Of a stretch of 64,000 nt of DNA, positions 1 through 12,277 are shown in pieces. The notes under the pieces were generated by a model. The model was not told the origin of the DNA, made no database searches, and worked only from the letters and a program-made list of their open reading frames with translations. Position 1 is the first letter of the stretch. Every line of letters starts with the position of its first letter. This stretch comes from Nannobrachium achirus (taxonomy: Eukaryota; Chordata; Actinopteri; Myctophiformes; Myctophidae). The position numbers were made by a program, and so were the translations under genes. The stretch spans positions 27,240,535-27,304,534 of the forward strand of contig OY997641.1 in assembly GCA_963921795.1 (NCBI GenBank), read 5' to 3'.

Positions 1-86
1 TATGCGTGCATAGACGCGTCCTGAGCCTGGCCTGCAATACCACTGGGTGACCAGAGAGTTGTTGTTGAGCAGCCTTGAAATGTACA

Positions 87-87
<1 letters not shown>

Positions 88-123
<36 letters not shown>

Positions 124-157
124 ACACACACGCACGCGCGCGCACGCACACACACAG
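88..157. repeat. (TG)n/(CA)n microsatellite
   Basis: GT repeat followed by CA/CG repeat, a Z-DNA-prone arrangement. Confidence 0.9.
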
Positions 158-212
158 CCTTGAAATCAATGGACACCACCGCTCAGTTCATACTGTGGTT
201 ACCTTGCCATTC

Positions 213-460
213 TCTCTGGAGTCTGGACTCTTCTCAACTTTAGAGATAGGCCTACTGAATTCATGGGTTGCATTTGTAGTCCTAAACCGGCCATATTGAG
301 GACCAACACAGGTGTTCAATTTGTCTGATTGGCATAGAACCAATGTTCTACGTTAATCAAAACACCTGTGTTGGTCCTCAAAATGGCTGGTGTAGGACTA
401 CACCCATGAATACAATTGTTGAATAACAACTTTAAAGTATAGAGAAGAGTCCAGAGACGG
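213..460. repeat. Foldback element
   Basis: The outer arms GTCTGGACTCTTCTC and GAGAAGAGTCCAGAGAC, and the inner arms GAGGACCAACACAGGTGTT and AACACCTGTGTTGGTCCTC, pair into a long stem. Confidence 0.75.
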
Positions 461-1208
461 TGGATGGGTACTAGACTTTGGTTGAGTACAGCTTAGTAAA
501 CATGACACAAAAGAACACAGAGAACATGTTCCTTTGCTTTGGCCACAATGTTATGTGGTCTTGAAGCTTACAATAAGGGTGCGTGCGTGTGTGTGTGCGT
601 GCGTGCTTGCTTGTTCCTGACATACTGTGGCCCGCATTTGGGGACAAATGGTGCACATGAAACCAGCTGATTGGTGTTGGAATGTCAAATTGGGGCCAAT
701 ATTGGTGTCCCCAATTAGGGTAAGGGTTGGGGGTTAGGAGCTATGGAATGAATGAAAGTCAATGCAATGTCAACCAAAAGTTTACAAAACCAATGTGTGC
801 GTGTTGCATGATTGCATGTGTCCGTGCGCGCATGTTCTTGCCCATGCACTGTTCAGAAGTGAGTCAGGTGAGACCACCATAACCCTGTGTATCTTCCATC
901 TCAGTGCACGTCACTGCAGATGTCAGTATTCATTCTTAGACAAGAGAGATGACTTCAACTCCCCAAATACACAACTACACTACCGACATTCACAGGTACA
1001 GATGCAACGCACATGAATGCACACAAACTCCAGTAGCACTCAATAAGCATCACCATGGCCCAACGAACACCCGCATTCCCTTGCTGAGTTTTTTTATCTG
1101 CACTGATTTGTCCACACTGAACGGGCAGGGACCCAACCACTTGAATCTTATCTTTGACTGGAGTCCCTCAGGGCTCTATACTAGTGACCTTTCTATTTTC
1201 ACTCTACA

Positions 1209-1733
1209 GCATACATGGGCAACTGGCGGCCCGGAGGCCACATGCGGCCCCCACCTTCACTTGATGCGGCCCGCAGGTTAATACCAGAATACTAATATAT
1301 TATTGATTTCAGCTGTTACAATTCCAAACATGACCTGCTTTAATTCCATCAGTCTATCTTAGTAGCTTAATAGTAGTATTACTTTTTTTTATTATTATTT
1401 ATTTAAATGTGCAATGTATTTCTATTTAGGTTCATAACGTTAACATAATTATATAACTAAATGCGTTTGAAATTAAATCAAAATGTTAGATTTCAGGATT
1501 CCAATTAAAAAATAACAAACAATAATTCAGGATTCCAATTCAAAAGAAGCAAAAATAGCCGATCTACAAGCTCAAAACACATCGCAGCGCGATGAGTTTT
1601 GAGCTTGTAGATCTGCAATTTTTGCTTAAGGTACTAGAATAACAAAGTAGGACGTAGAAATATGCATTGTGGCCCTCTGGAGTGAAGGTGGAAATATAGT
1701 GGCCCTCGCCATCATCAAAGTTGCCCACCCCTG
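1209..1733. mobile_element. hAT-like MITE carrying the hairpin repeat
   Basis: The ends pair as CATGGGCAACTGGCGG... and ...GTTGCCCACCCCTG, flanked by CTCTACA at 1202-1208 and 1734-1740. The hairpin at 1549-1625 lies inside. Confidence 0.75.
1549..1625. repeat. Dispersed hairpin repeat, full copy
   Basis: Arms with AATAGCCGATCTACAAGCTC and GAGCTTGTAGATCTGC; flanks GC..GC extend the symmetry. It lies inside the MITE 1209-1733. Confidence 0.85.
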
Positions 1734-2599
1734 CTCTACATCACTGAAAATAGCCAATCGCCAAGCTTGTTGCTGAGGTTGCTGGGGGTTTAAGCGGGGT
1801 ATTGCCTGGGGATTTACGTGGTTAACTAAAGGAACGTTCAGTCAGTGCTTAAAATGAAATCGCATCAACTATAAAAAGAAAAAAGTCTACAGAAACCGTC
1901 TTCTAATTCTGGTGTCGGCAACATTTTATGCTTTATTTTATGCTGCCCACTTTACTCTCATAATGGACCATGAATAACGCTCCTCCTCTTCTTTCCTGTG
2001 TGTGTGTGTGTGTGTGTGTGCGTGTATGCATGTGTGCGTGTGTACCAAGCTGTATTGCTTACTTATGAGGGCCAAATGAAGGTAGGCTATAGTAGAATTT
2101 GAGACATAATTTGTGAGGACAATATTCCTGGTAACATTGTTAGAGTTTCTTTTACATTTAGCAAAAGATTCAGGTTGGGGCTTGGGGTTTAGGGTTAAAA
2201 ATGGCGGAAAAGGGACCATAGCAATGGCATTCACAAAATTGCTTTCCCCCCCAAAAACAGTATGGTGATATAAACGTGGGTGGGTTCGTGTGTGTGTGTG
2301 TGTATGTGCGAGGGCTTAAATCCATGACAAGATTATTATTTCTCCACTTTCTGTTTACCACCCACATTGTGATTTCCCTCTTCTGACTGGTAATATTATG
2401 TGCCCATGTGTTCCTGCCACGTGCCAGTGAGCTACATGACGATTGGAGTCAATCCAGTGAGTATTTCATAATGTGATTGGACTGAACGGCAGTGCCTGCC
2501 AGCGGGCTAATGTAGATTGGTGTTGTTTGCTACATTGAGGGAAATGGGCAATTTTGAAGCTAATTCACAAATGAGTCTCAATGCACAAAGATTGATGGC

Positions 2600-2775
2600 A
2601 AATGCTCCGCATTTCTAAAGCGCCTTTATCCAAAGTGCTTTGCAACGTGTGTCACAATCACCTGTTCACTCTCTGACAGCGGAGGTAACCAAGGCACCAA
2701 TAGCAGATCTACACGCTCACGCTGTGAGCTTGTAGATCGGCTATTGGAAGCAGTTGGGCGTTCATAGCTTCCTCA
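2600..2775 (-). mobile_element. SINE family 1 fragment interrupted by the hairpin repeat
   Basis: It matches the middle and tail of SINE family 1. A hairpin copy (2698-2746) sits where intact SINEs read CCTGCTCACT, between CAAGGCACCAA and GGAAGCAGTTGGGCGTTC. Confidence 0.65.
2698..2746. repeat. Dispersed hairpin repeat, short copy in a SINE
   Basis: CAATAGCAGATCTACACGCT and GAGCTTGTAGATCGGCTATTG face each other with almost no loop. Confidence 0.8.
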
Positions 2776-3110
2776 AGGTTCAAGGTTACTTTATTTGGTC
2801 TCCGTGAGGAGAAATTTGTCTTGGACACATGGACAGACCAGCAGCATACAAAAAACACAAGTACAAAAAATACAGTACAGTACAGTACAGTACAGTACAG
2901 CACACAACAACAGGGGTGCTCAGTGACATACATATACAGCCATATCCCGCAAAATAATAAAACACCATTAAAACCTTCTCACCCTCCGTCTGCCCTCTGC
3001 AAGGGTTACATTGAGGAGTGAGATTGCACAAGGACACTTCGACACACGGCCAGGGATCGAACCGGGAACCTTCCGGTTCCCAGGATGCATGGCTACTGCC
3101 ACACCTTGGC
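2775..3110. repeat. LINE-tail-like repeat plus SINE-like block
   Basis: GTTACTTTATTTGGTCTCCG is a common reversed fish LINE tail. (AGTAC)n follows at 2873-2898. CCAGGGATCGAACCGGGAA at 3050 carries a reversed tRNA-type B box. Confidence 0.45.
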
Positions 3111-3500
3111 TCACGTGGCGCGTGATATGGCACATCGGATGCGTTCACAGATACATCACACTCCCCCTTGTCCTCTCTTCTTTCACCCTTATGTGTCCCC
3201 AGCGTCTGTTCATCTCCCTGCTTCCCGTCCTTGCTGCCTCCCTCCCTCCCTCCCTCTCTCTTCCTCCCTCCCTCCCTCTCTCTCTCTTCCTCCCTCCCTC
3301 TGCTTTAGCGCCGCGGCGTCTTTCACAGAGGCAGCAGGAGGAGTAGAGCCAACCAGGCGGAGGGAGGAGGTGTCCAGCCTCGCCTGGATCTGTTGATTTG
3401 CATGATTAGCCTCTGTCAGCCAGAGAGCCAGGCAGCGCTTCATTACAACCTGCAAACCAACTCGTCATGACAGGGGGGGAAGAGTGAATACCGCACACGT

Positions 3501-3506
<6 letters not shown>

Positions 3507-3573
<67 letters not shown>
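3507..3573. repeat. (CT)n microsatellite
   Basis: About 33 CT units. A CCCT-rich tract lies just upstream at 3238-3300. Confidence 0.95.
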
Positions 3574-3580
<7 letters not shown>

Positions 3581-3959
3581 TGAACAACTAAAAAATGTAA
3601 TCTATATTTGTGTGGACATGAAGATTTTAGGATCTTATGAAAGCCATTGTGCCAATTTTAACCGTAAGCCTGAAGCCAAAAATAGCTGATCTACAAACTC
3701 ACAACATTGCACAAATGTGCTATTTTCACCCAGGCACAACTATAATTCAGGTGTATATACCTCCAATCCTGACCTCTAAATGACTAATCCTCAACTTGAA
3801 TCTTTTCCTAATTGTAAGCCTAACTCCCCAAATCTGTTTTAACAACACAAAAACAACAAAGACAAGGGAGAAGAACAACCTCCTCACAATGTCTATTCGG
3901 CAAATTCTACTACAACTTGCGGGGACATTTGGCCCTCGCAAGTATAGCAATAAAAGTGC

Positions 3960-3987
3960 ACGCACGTGCGCACGCGCACGCACACGC

Positions 3988-4040
<53 letters not shown>
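3960..4040. repeat. (CA)n microsatellite with CG-rich start
   Basis: ACGCGCACGC-type units grade into a pure CA run. Confidence 0.93.
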
Positions 4041-4041
<1 letters not shown>

Positions 4042-4105
4042 CTGTAGGCGTGCACAGACTACTAGACACACTCATGGGAATACATGCCGATAAAACAGAT
4101 TAATG

Positions 4106-4348
4106 CTATAGACTTCTTCGGCGTTGCGACAGCCGCAAGGCAGTCTGGGTAAAACAGGGGTTTCCGGCGTCATATTCAAAACGCTGTTTGTTATTGTTTT
4201 CAGTCGCCGGTTTTCAAAAAACAATAACAAACAGAAAAAAAACAAAAAAAAACAAAAAAAAGAAAACAATAACAAACAGCGTGGCGCCGGAAACCCCTGT
4301 TTTACCCAGACTGCCTTGCGGCTGTCGCAACGCCGAAGAAGTCTATAG
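4106..4348. repeat. Foldback element with ~64-bp arms
   Basis: The left arm CTATAGACTTCTTCGGCGTT onward is matched almost exactly by the right arm, which ends AACGCCGAAGAAGTCTATAG. The centre repeats ACAATAACAAACAG in A-rich DNA. Confidence 0.85.
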
Positions 4349-4710
4349 GCCTATCCGCTGCTGCTGTCTCTATGATTTGCGAGCTTGTGCTTCAAGACAC
4401 ACTTTAGATGGTCAGATGTTTCAGAAGCTATACATGACGTGTGTCAGGCTATAGCTCTTCAGTCTAGCTTCTTTGCCATGCCGCCGATCAGCCAATATTA
4501 TCATTGTGTTGTGGAGCTGGCATGAAAGGCAGTGCTTCTGGCTGTGTGTGGACAGGTGCATGACTGATCTCCGTAAAAGGATAGATCAATGGAGGGCTGC
4601 TATTGAAGGCTGGGATCAATAAGGAGCCAGAGGATGCACTATGCAGACCTCCCAATAGCCACCCACAGCCTCTTGGTGTGTGGGAACAGTGCATTAAAAC
4701 CTAGAGAACG

Positions 4711-4865
<155 letters not shown>

Positions 4866-4909
4866 AGAGAGACACAAAGGGAAGCCTGGGGCATTTTCAT
4901 TATCTAGCC

Positions 4910-5343
4910 AAGGGGTCTTCAATGTTTTCAGGCCAAGGACCCCTTAGTTGAGAGAGAGATGAAGCAGGGACCCCCACAACCTTTAAGATTCCATATAGTT
5001 TCATCTTTTGACAGCACAAATTTTGGATTCATGTCAATTTGTGTTTTCAGATATGTAACTACTTGAACCGTCAATACTTAATAAACTTGACCTTTCACTC
5101 TGTACTTAGTCTGCTCTTTTTCTCCTCTACACCAAACCTCTTTGACAAAAACGCCTCGCAGTGATCTGCTATTTTTTGGCTAGATCTGCTATTTTTGGCT
5201 AAAGTTCTCTGAATATGGAGGCTAGGGTTCAAGTGGTTAATATAAAAAAGGAGGGAAAAAAAGTTTCTATCACTCAAAGATTAGGAGGACCCCCTATAGT
5301 AACTGAGGACCCCCTAGGGGTCCCGGACCCCCTAAGACCCTTG
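4910..5343. mobile_element. hAT-like MITE, family A, with 8-bp duplication
   Basis: It runs from AAGGGGTCTTCAATG to AAGACCCTTG and is flanked by ATCTAGCC at 4902-4909 and 5344-5351. The internal hairpin (about 5143-5205) has lost most of one arm. Confidence 0.85.
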
Positions 5344-5781
5344 ATCTAGCCTATCACACGTGCACCTGAATACGTGTTTTTGAGTTAGTGTGTGTATGCA
5401 TGCACGCGTCAAGTCTCGGGTGAATTCTTTCTTCCGTGTTTTCAAGACAACATGCTTCACATAGGCCTATACAGGCACGGCTTCACACAGCGTGGATCAA
5501 TAACTGCTCGGCATGTTTATTTCTGTGCAATAAAGCTCCTATGGGTTTGGGAGATGTTAGGGAATTAAGGATTTGCGGGAGATTCAGACGTCATAAAAGA
5601 TGGTAATACTAATTCAATGCAGGTTTATTCAGCTAATATGCTCGTAAACATTTAAATTGATAAGACACTCGTCGTCGAGTCATTCGGCTTCCCGGGGTCG
5701 ATAATAATAAGAACACGGGACCTTAACATCATCTTCTTCAGAGGGTTCAGAACGGTATGTTCTTCCAGTAACAGTTTAAGA

Positions 5782-6220
5782 CATGGGTCTTCAACAGGGG
5801 GTCCGGGCCCCCTAGGGGGTCCTCACTACAGGGGGTCCTCCAAATCTTTGAGTGATAGAAACTTTTTTTCCTCCTTTTTTAACCGGGAACTGTAGCCAAA
5901 AATAGCAGATCTACAAGCTCACAACGCCTCGCAGCGCAAGGCGTTGTGAGCTTGTAGATCGGCTATTTTCAACAAAGTGCTTTGCTGTAGAGGGGAAAAA
6001 GAGCAGACTCAGTACAGAGTGAAAGGTCAACTTTATTAAGTATTGACGGTTCAAGTGGTTAAATATCTGAAAACACACATTGACATGAATCCAAAATACA
6101 CCGATGATTGTGCTGTCAAACGATGAAACTATATGGAATCTATGAAAAGACTGTGGGGGTCCCTGCTTCATCACTCTCTCAACTAAGGGGTCCTTGGCCT
6201 GAAAACATTGAAGACCCCTG
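5782..6220. mobile_element. hAT-like MITE, family A, with 8-bp duplication
   Basis: It runs from CATGGGTCTTCAAC to GAAGACCCCTG, flanked by GTTTAAGA at 5774-5781 and 6221-6228. It carries a complete hairpin at 5898-5970. It is inverted relative to the copy at 4910-5343. Confidence 0.87.
5898..5970. repeat. Dispersed hairpin repeat, full copy
   Basis: The arms contain AATAGCAGATCTACAAGCTC and its reverse, with CACAACGCCT/AGGCGTTGTG at the tip. It lies in family A MITE 5782-6220. Confidence 0.9.
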
Positions 6221-6299
6221 GTTTAAGAAATTCAACCCTCAAAATTCACTGCATCCATCCACATCTGATATCCTGACTATTCTTTTACCCGTTGTTACT

Positions 6300-7195
6300 T
6301 TGTCTATTCTCGTGACTATTTTTTAAACTGTATGACGTTTGGAGCTTGTAGGAAAAATGTTTTCTCTTTTACACTGATAAACTGATGTGACAATACTGCC
6401 TTTAGGACGTACAGGTCATCAGTTTGGTTGCAACAAGCCGTCTCTCCAGGTCCTGCACTACGCCGGGACAGCGACGTGAGTAGGAAAGATAATTAATCGC
6501 ACTCCCCATCTCTTCCAAAATGCTTTCTTTCGGCCAGAGGCACCAAGTCTATCAACATCGAACTGATTTTCTCCCCCGAAGCATGTGAGTCTTGCATCAA
6601 TCCCATCTGACAGACTCCTTGGATTGTTACTACCACAAGTCAACAAGTGTATTAAAATCATACTGTGTAACTGTACCTATCTTCAATTAGGTAGATTTTT
6701 AACAATATATTCTGTATATTTCTGTTAGTTGATCCTGACCCCCAGGAGCAAAAGTTATGCACACTCTGGCTCCATTATGCAGAGGTTTCTTGCATTGATT
6801 GGCAGCCTGCTGTCCGCTTTATCATTAAGGTGAACAGAATGTCACTCTCTGCTTCATTATTATAAATAATAAAATAATGTAACAGCCTTCCTTAGAATCA
6901 ACAACATTTTGTTGAAGTAAGGCCACTCAATGTGATCCTCATATAAAGAAAAAACAACAAGTTATTATACAAAGTACAGTTAGTTATATACAGGACACGT
7001 TTTTTAGTGGAAATGTAACATTTGTAGTTTAAAATGTATATCATAATTAGAGAACATTCAGCTAAAATAGGCGAACATTTGGTGGAAATAGGCAAACATT
7101 CAGCTAAAACAGCTCACAACCCACCACAACGAGTAGCGCCCTGAGCTTGCAGATCTGCCACTTACTCTATTTGACATACTACTATGAAGTATATA
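6300..7195. other. Intergenic, nothing recognised
   Basis: AT-rich unique-looking DNA between two family A MITEs; no gene or clear repeat is seen. Confidence 0.5.
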
Positions 7196-7200
7196 GGGAA

Positions 7201-7610
7201 GGGGTCTTCAACAGGGGGTCCTCAGAGTTATTACAAGGGGGCCGCCAAATCTGTGTGTGATATGATGTTTTTTACATTAACCACTTGAACCCTAGCATCC
7301 CTATTCTGAGTGGAACATTGGCCAAAAATAGCAGATCTACAAACTTACAACGCCTCACGCTGCGAGGCGTTGTAAGCTTGTAGATCGGCTATTTTTGGCA
7401 AAGAGGTTTGTAGAGGGAAAAGAAGAGCAGACTAAGTATTTGACGGTTCAAGTGGTTAAATGTCTGAAAATACACATTACTCCAACTTGATGACTGTGCT
7501 GTCGGTAAGCTGTCTAAGAAATCTATTAACATAACACAATTTTATGCAATGTGTAGTGGGGGTCCCTGCTTCATCTCTCTTTCAGCTAATGGGTCCTTGT
7601 CCTGAAAATG
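7201..7610. mobile_element. Family A MITE, right end truncated
   Basis: It begins GGGGTCTTCAACAGGGGGTCC and ends in GTCCTTGTCCTGAAAATG without the terminal repeat. It carries the best-preserved hairpin of the window (7321-7399). Confidence 0.7.
7321..7399. repeat. Dispersed hairpin repeat, best-preserved copy
   Basis: GCCAAAAATAGC opens and GCTATTTTTGGC closes. The tip arms are CAACGCCTC and GAGGCGTTG with a 7-nt loop. Confidence 0.92.
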
Positions 7611-8167
7611 TTAAGAAAGTAGAGAAGGGCAATCATTTCATGAACCGTAAAGGCCAATGAGCTAATGTCACCAGAAAAAGACAAAATTGAACATTTGGGT
7701 TTTCCCTGCGGCAGACACTGTGAATAATTGACCCTGTCTAAGGAGGATAGGCCTAAAGTACCAACACCAACACGTTGATCAAATGGACACGCTGCTGGTC
7801 GATACTGATGCTGATAGTGACAGGAATGCACAATTACTGAATGTCACAAGATGAACTGTGCCCAAAACAGTCTGTTTAAAATTCTGAAGCAAGCATGCAC
7901 AATAGACATACCTGTCTCTGATTCTGAATAAAATGGGACTTAGATAGTATAGTTTAGTTTAGTGAGGCCAAAATGTAGACAGCGATGTTATTATAATTTT
8001 AAAGATAGTAACGCATCAAAACAAATCACCATTCTATATCATGACAATCAAAAGACAAAAAAGGCCTACAAGTATGACACTAGTAGAATATTCTAAAATT
8101 AACCACTTTCAACCTGTAATACCCATAGTTACATAATAGTATAATGAATAGTATTGAAACTGTTCCC

Positions 8168-8212
8168 CCCGCGACCCAATTCCGGATAAGCGTTTGAAGA
8201 TGGATGGATGAT
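8168..8212 (+). repeat. LINE-type 3' tail (GATGGATGGATG)
   Basis: CGACCCAATTCCGGATAAGC and GATGGATGGATGA match a frequent fish retrotransposon terminus; only the tail remains. Confidence 0.45.
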
Positions 8213-9163
8213 ATACTGTAGGGTAATAGCTGAATAAAATAAAAATAGGCTTTGATACCAAAACATCTTATCTTACGTGGACCTTATCTCGTTGTTTTGT
8301 TATATTAGGCCTACATGGCTACCACAATGCTGTGCAACTTCCCAAGGGATACACACATAACATAAGGCCCTCTCTCATCCATATCGCGTGACGTCTTCGG
8401 AGAGGCAAAGACGGGAACAAGAGGGGCTTCATATTGTGTTTGAACTAGAAAGGAGGTGGGGGTCCATTTGACTGTATATTGTAGATGACGACGGGCCTAA
8501 TTTATCACATACATAATTCATGTGTGGGAAAAGTGTGCCATGGAACAGCAGGGGAGCGGTGAAGCAGCAGATGAGAACGATAAAAGAGGAAAAAGAATGC
8601 ATCGTAGGCATTTTTCTTGGACAGGAGAATGTGCCTGTGATGTGTGGGTGGTGTGGTGCATATGTGTTTGTATGTGCATGGCGCAGTGACAGTCTGTGCA
8701 TGATGTGTACGCGCTTATGGGTGATTCATTTAGCTTTGACTTAGTTACGTGCCGGTTTCGCGCACCGAAAATAGACGATTCACAAGCTCACAATGCTGTT
8801 TTTTGTCTATATGTGTGCGTGCAACCCAAGTATAAATCAGGAATTACTCTGAGAATGTAATCATATGGATCCGTTCTTCTCACCCAGGCGAGGCACAGTG
8901 TGAGCTTAACCAAAATAGTTTTCATTGACTGATTGATTTCATTTATTTGGTGATGAAACAACAGGGCACATCCATAACAACAAAACAGACACAGAGGATA
9001 CAAATGTGGCTATATGGCTTATTTCCATTGTGGTCCTCTACATTCATTTATTTTTAAACGAAAAATAATAAAGGAAATAAAAGGCAAACGGTTACCTCTT
9101 GGCCTGCAAAAGCAAGAATAACAACACATTGATCTAATTCTAAGCTATTTGTACCCATGAGGA

Positions 9164-9317
9164 GTAGGGATGGAGCTCGAAACAAGGGCCCCCTACAAAC
9201 TCGATTTCCACAAAATATTCAAAAACGATCAATAGTGGGCTCGATAAAAAGCCCGGCTCAATAAGCAGGACCGATAAGGTGCTCATTATCAATACAGATT
9301 AACAAGCTCCTTCCCTA
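9164..9317. mobile_element. Short foldback MITE with 7-bp duplication
   Basis: It runs from GTAGGGATGGAGCTCG to AAGCTCCTTCCCTA, flanked by ATGAGGA at 9157-9163 and 9318-9324. Confidence 0.55.
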
Positions 9318-9593
9318 ATGAGGAATGAGACTGGTATCCCACAACAGTGATCTGTTGTCAATGGACAGCTTGTAGCCTACAGACGACGAGTGTGTCCCTA
9401 TCGATGACTCAGGGTAATAATGATCACTCATGATTGACAGGGACACGATATATAACATTCCGGAATCTATTGATAATGAGCAGCCTCTGGGTACCACTGC
9501 CTGAGATCAATAGTTTGACATAGCAGTCTTTTGTAAAGAACCTCTACACTTAGCAAAACATAACCGAGTTTGCACTGTAGGCCTACTTGGTGG

Positions 9594-9942
9594 TAAGGAT
9601 GGGACGAAAATGTCATATCGATATTATCGTGATAATCAAAATCCATTATCCTGGGGTGGAACATTTGCCAAAAAATTGCCGATCTACAAGCTCACAACGC
9701 GTTGCGGAAAAGATTTCATAGAGTGAAAAAAAGACTGTATCAAGTACGTATATTATAAGTACCTTTTACCAATTATAGAGGGTTTAATTTAAGCGGTACC
9801 GGATACAGCTCAGCAAATAAAAGGTGAATTGATCCCAGTGCATGACGGAGGACGATATCACAATATATTAAATCTCCACGATACAATTATCGAGTGTTTT
9901 TTATCGCGATAAACGATAATATTGCTTATCGTCCCATCCTTA
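9594..9942. mobile_element. hAT-like MITE with TAAGGATGGGAC ends
   Basis: The perfect inverted ends TAAGGATGGGACGA and TCGTCCCATCCTTA are flanked by CTTGGTGG at 9586-9593 and 9943-9950. A half copy of the hairpin repeat lies inside (9667-9705). Confidence 0.87.
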
Positions 9943-10487
9943 CTTGGTGGACTCTTTTTTTTACGCCCCTCAACACCAAATCCCTCACCTAAGAATAGCT
10001 GATCTACAAGCTCACAGCTTCACCGTACATTCCCAGAAAAAGTGGTTAGTGATCTGGTAATGATGTCCGTGTCCGAGCAACATCAGTCTCTCCGGACCAA
10101 AATGTCACCGGTGTTGATTCTGCAGTCCAGATGAACTGCACCAAACAATGATGATTCATTGTGTGACATTTGTTTTGATCGTAACCTTTAGCTTAGCCAC
10201 GTAAAAAAAGAAAGAAAAAAAAAGTAACAGGCATTCCAATAGGTCTGTGAAAATACATCTTTTTTCAACCGTCTTCTCAAGTGATTCTCTTTTCATCCCC
10301 TTTGCATTACTCAGCAGTCGGCTGCGATGATATTGGTTCTTTGTTCTCTGACTAGCGTTTAGATTTTAGATAGTGTTTTTTCATTGTTTTTATTTGTTAT
10401 TGGTACATATTAGGTAAACTGTCAGTTTGAGGCGTTGCTATGGAAACAGGGTTGCACTGGGGTGGGGTAATTCGGCAACTCCACTCG

Positions 10488-10493
<6 letters not shown>

Positions 10494-10564
<71 letters not shown>
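10494..10564. repeat. (GT)n followed by a ~32-base G run
   Basis: A GT run changes directly to poly-G. The length of such a run may be an assembly artefact. Confidence 0.9.
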
Positions 10565-10565
<1 letters not shown>

Positions 10566-11550
10566 ATGAGGTGAAATAGATTTCACCTGCACAAGGCATC
10601 TAGATATTTACCAATTGAACACAGCATCCCTAGCCAGACAGTAAAAGCTATTCAAATCCAGTGTTTTATACCTGCAACAGCCTAATTTCTCACATATACT
10701 GCACGCATTTCTTTTTCCGTGGCGTTTCCATCGATTTATATTCAAATACACCTTGTTCACATTGAAATGGGTTTGTTAGCTTTTTTCCCTTCTCAGTGGG
10801 CTGTATCTTCCTGTCTTGTGCCCTTTACATTGACATCACCCGCCCATTCTGCTTTCCAATAGGGCTGTCACGATTATGACATTTTACATGACGATAAATT
10901 GTCACTCAAATAATTGCGATTAACGATTTGTGTTTTTGTCGTTGACAATTACATTTCTGTTTGGCTTTTGTCGGCCGGTTCTGGAAAAACACAGAACCGT
11001 CTGACCAAAATGAACGATATAAACTCTTTATTTCGACCCGGTGCTTCTATTTTCTTCCACGTTAAAGAAGTAAAACGATTATAGATCAGCAGAAAACCTT
11101 CACTTTTTGGATAGAATCTTCATCAAAGTAAGAAGTGAGCGCTAACGGTGGATCGTCCACCCAGCAGGTCGAATCTGGCATACGACGGGGAGGAACCTCA
11201 TCTCGGAGCTGCAGAGCAGCGGAGCGATGAGGTTCCGAAAGGAGCTAGCAGTGCCCAGGATGTCCCCTGTCCACAACAGAGGTTTGATGCCCGGAAAACT
11301 AAAGGGGCAGAACAGAAATGCTCCCTCCGGCCGACCCGCCGACACTCCCCAACCCCCCCCTCCCAACACTGCAAACACCAAATGGAAATGAGATGGGGGG
11401 AGCTGAGCGCTAAAGGGGCAAAGACATGAAATGGAAGAACAGACAAGGAGAGAAAGAGGAGGAGAGACAAGAGGAGAACTGCTGGGCTGTCGCTCAGAGT
11501 TGGTGTGGAGCCCTGTTCCTGTGGTGGAGCCATCTGCTGAGGGACAGAGA

Positions 11551-11552
11551 GA

Positions 11553-11610
<58 letters not shown>

Positions 11611-11639
11611 GGCGTCACACACACACACACAATACATAC

Positions 11640-11697
<58 letters not shown>
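11551..11697. repeat. (CA)n microsatellite split by a GGGGCGTCACAC word
   Basis: Two CA blocks separated by a short copy of the family C MITE end at 11609-11619. Confidence 0.9.
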
Positions 11698-11701
<4 letters not shown>

Positions 11702-11771
11702 GGCGTCACACCAAATTCTGGGCCCTGGGTACAAGGATTCACTGCGGGCCTCCCATGAATGTTAACTATTG

Positions 11772-11845
11772 AAAAATAGCAGATATACAAGCTCACAGCA
11801 CGGCACCAAGTGCCCGCTCTGTGAGCTTCTAGATCTGCTATTTTT
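11772..11845. repeat. Dispersed hairpin repeat, full copy
   Basis: AAAAATAGCAGATATACAAG and TCTAGATCTGCTATTTTT arms; the tip is a variant (CACAGCACGGC). Confidence 0.85.
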
Positions 11846-12060
11846 GAAAAATCGTGCAAATGTGTGCAATAAACCTATGTTTCCATGTTAGTGATGCTCA
11901 AACTTTTTCATGTCAAGGATCCCCAAGATGATATGTATTTAGCCACGGACCCCCATCTCAAAATATTTAGTTCCAGCCAGGGACCCCCCCCAGAAGCAAA
12001 GTTTTAGTTACAAATGTGTTCGTTTAAAATACCTATATTCAAAGATTTGCACACATTTTC

Positions 12061-12133
12061 AAAAATAGCAGATCTACAAGCTCGCAGCACGGCACTCGGT
12101 GCCGCGCTGTGAGCTTGTATATCTGCTATTTTT
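12061..12133. repeat. Dispersed hairpin repeat, full copy
   Basis: AAAAATAGCAGATCTACAAG and GTATATCTGCTATTTTT arms; the tip is GCAGCACGGC/GCCGCGCTGT. Confidence 0.87.
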
Positions 12134-12216
12134 CATTAGCTAAAGTTACTAGGGCCCCTCCACCTTGAGCCCTAGTAACTCAGTCCCACTCCCCCCCCCC
12201 CCCTTGTGACGCCCCT

Positions 12217-12218
<2 letters not shown>

Positions 12219-12274
<56 letters not shown>
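12219..12274. repeat. (CA)n microsatellite
   Basis: This continues on the far side of the family C MITE. Confidence 0.93.

Positions 12275-12277
<3 letters not shown>

Larger units (their letters stand above)
11698..12217. mobile_element. hAT-like MITE, family C, inside a CA microsatellite
   Basis: The ends are CAGGGGCGTCACA and TGTGACGCCCCTG. It carries two full hairpins (11772-11845, 12061-12133) around a segment of the AAGGACCCCC type. CA repeats on both sides suggest insertion into a microsatellite. Confidence 0.82.

Noticed and set aside
5898..7399. Possible CRISPR-like array of regular palindromic repeats
   Set aside because: This is a eukaryotic genome. The hairpins are irregularly spaced, in both orientations and inside transposons, and there are no spacers or cas genes.
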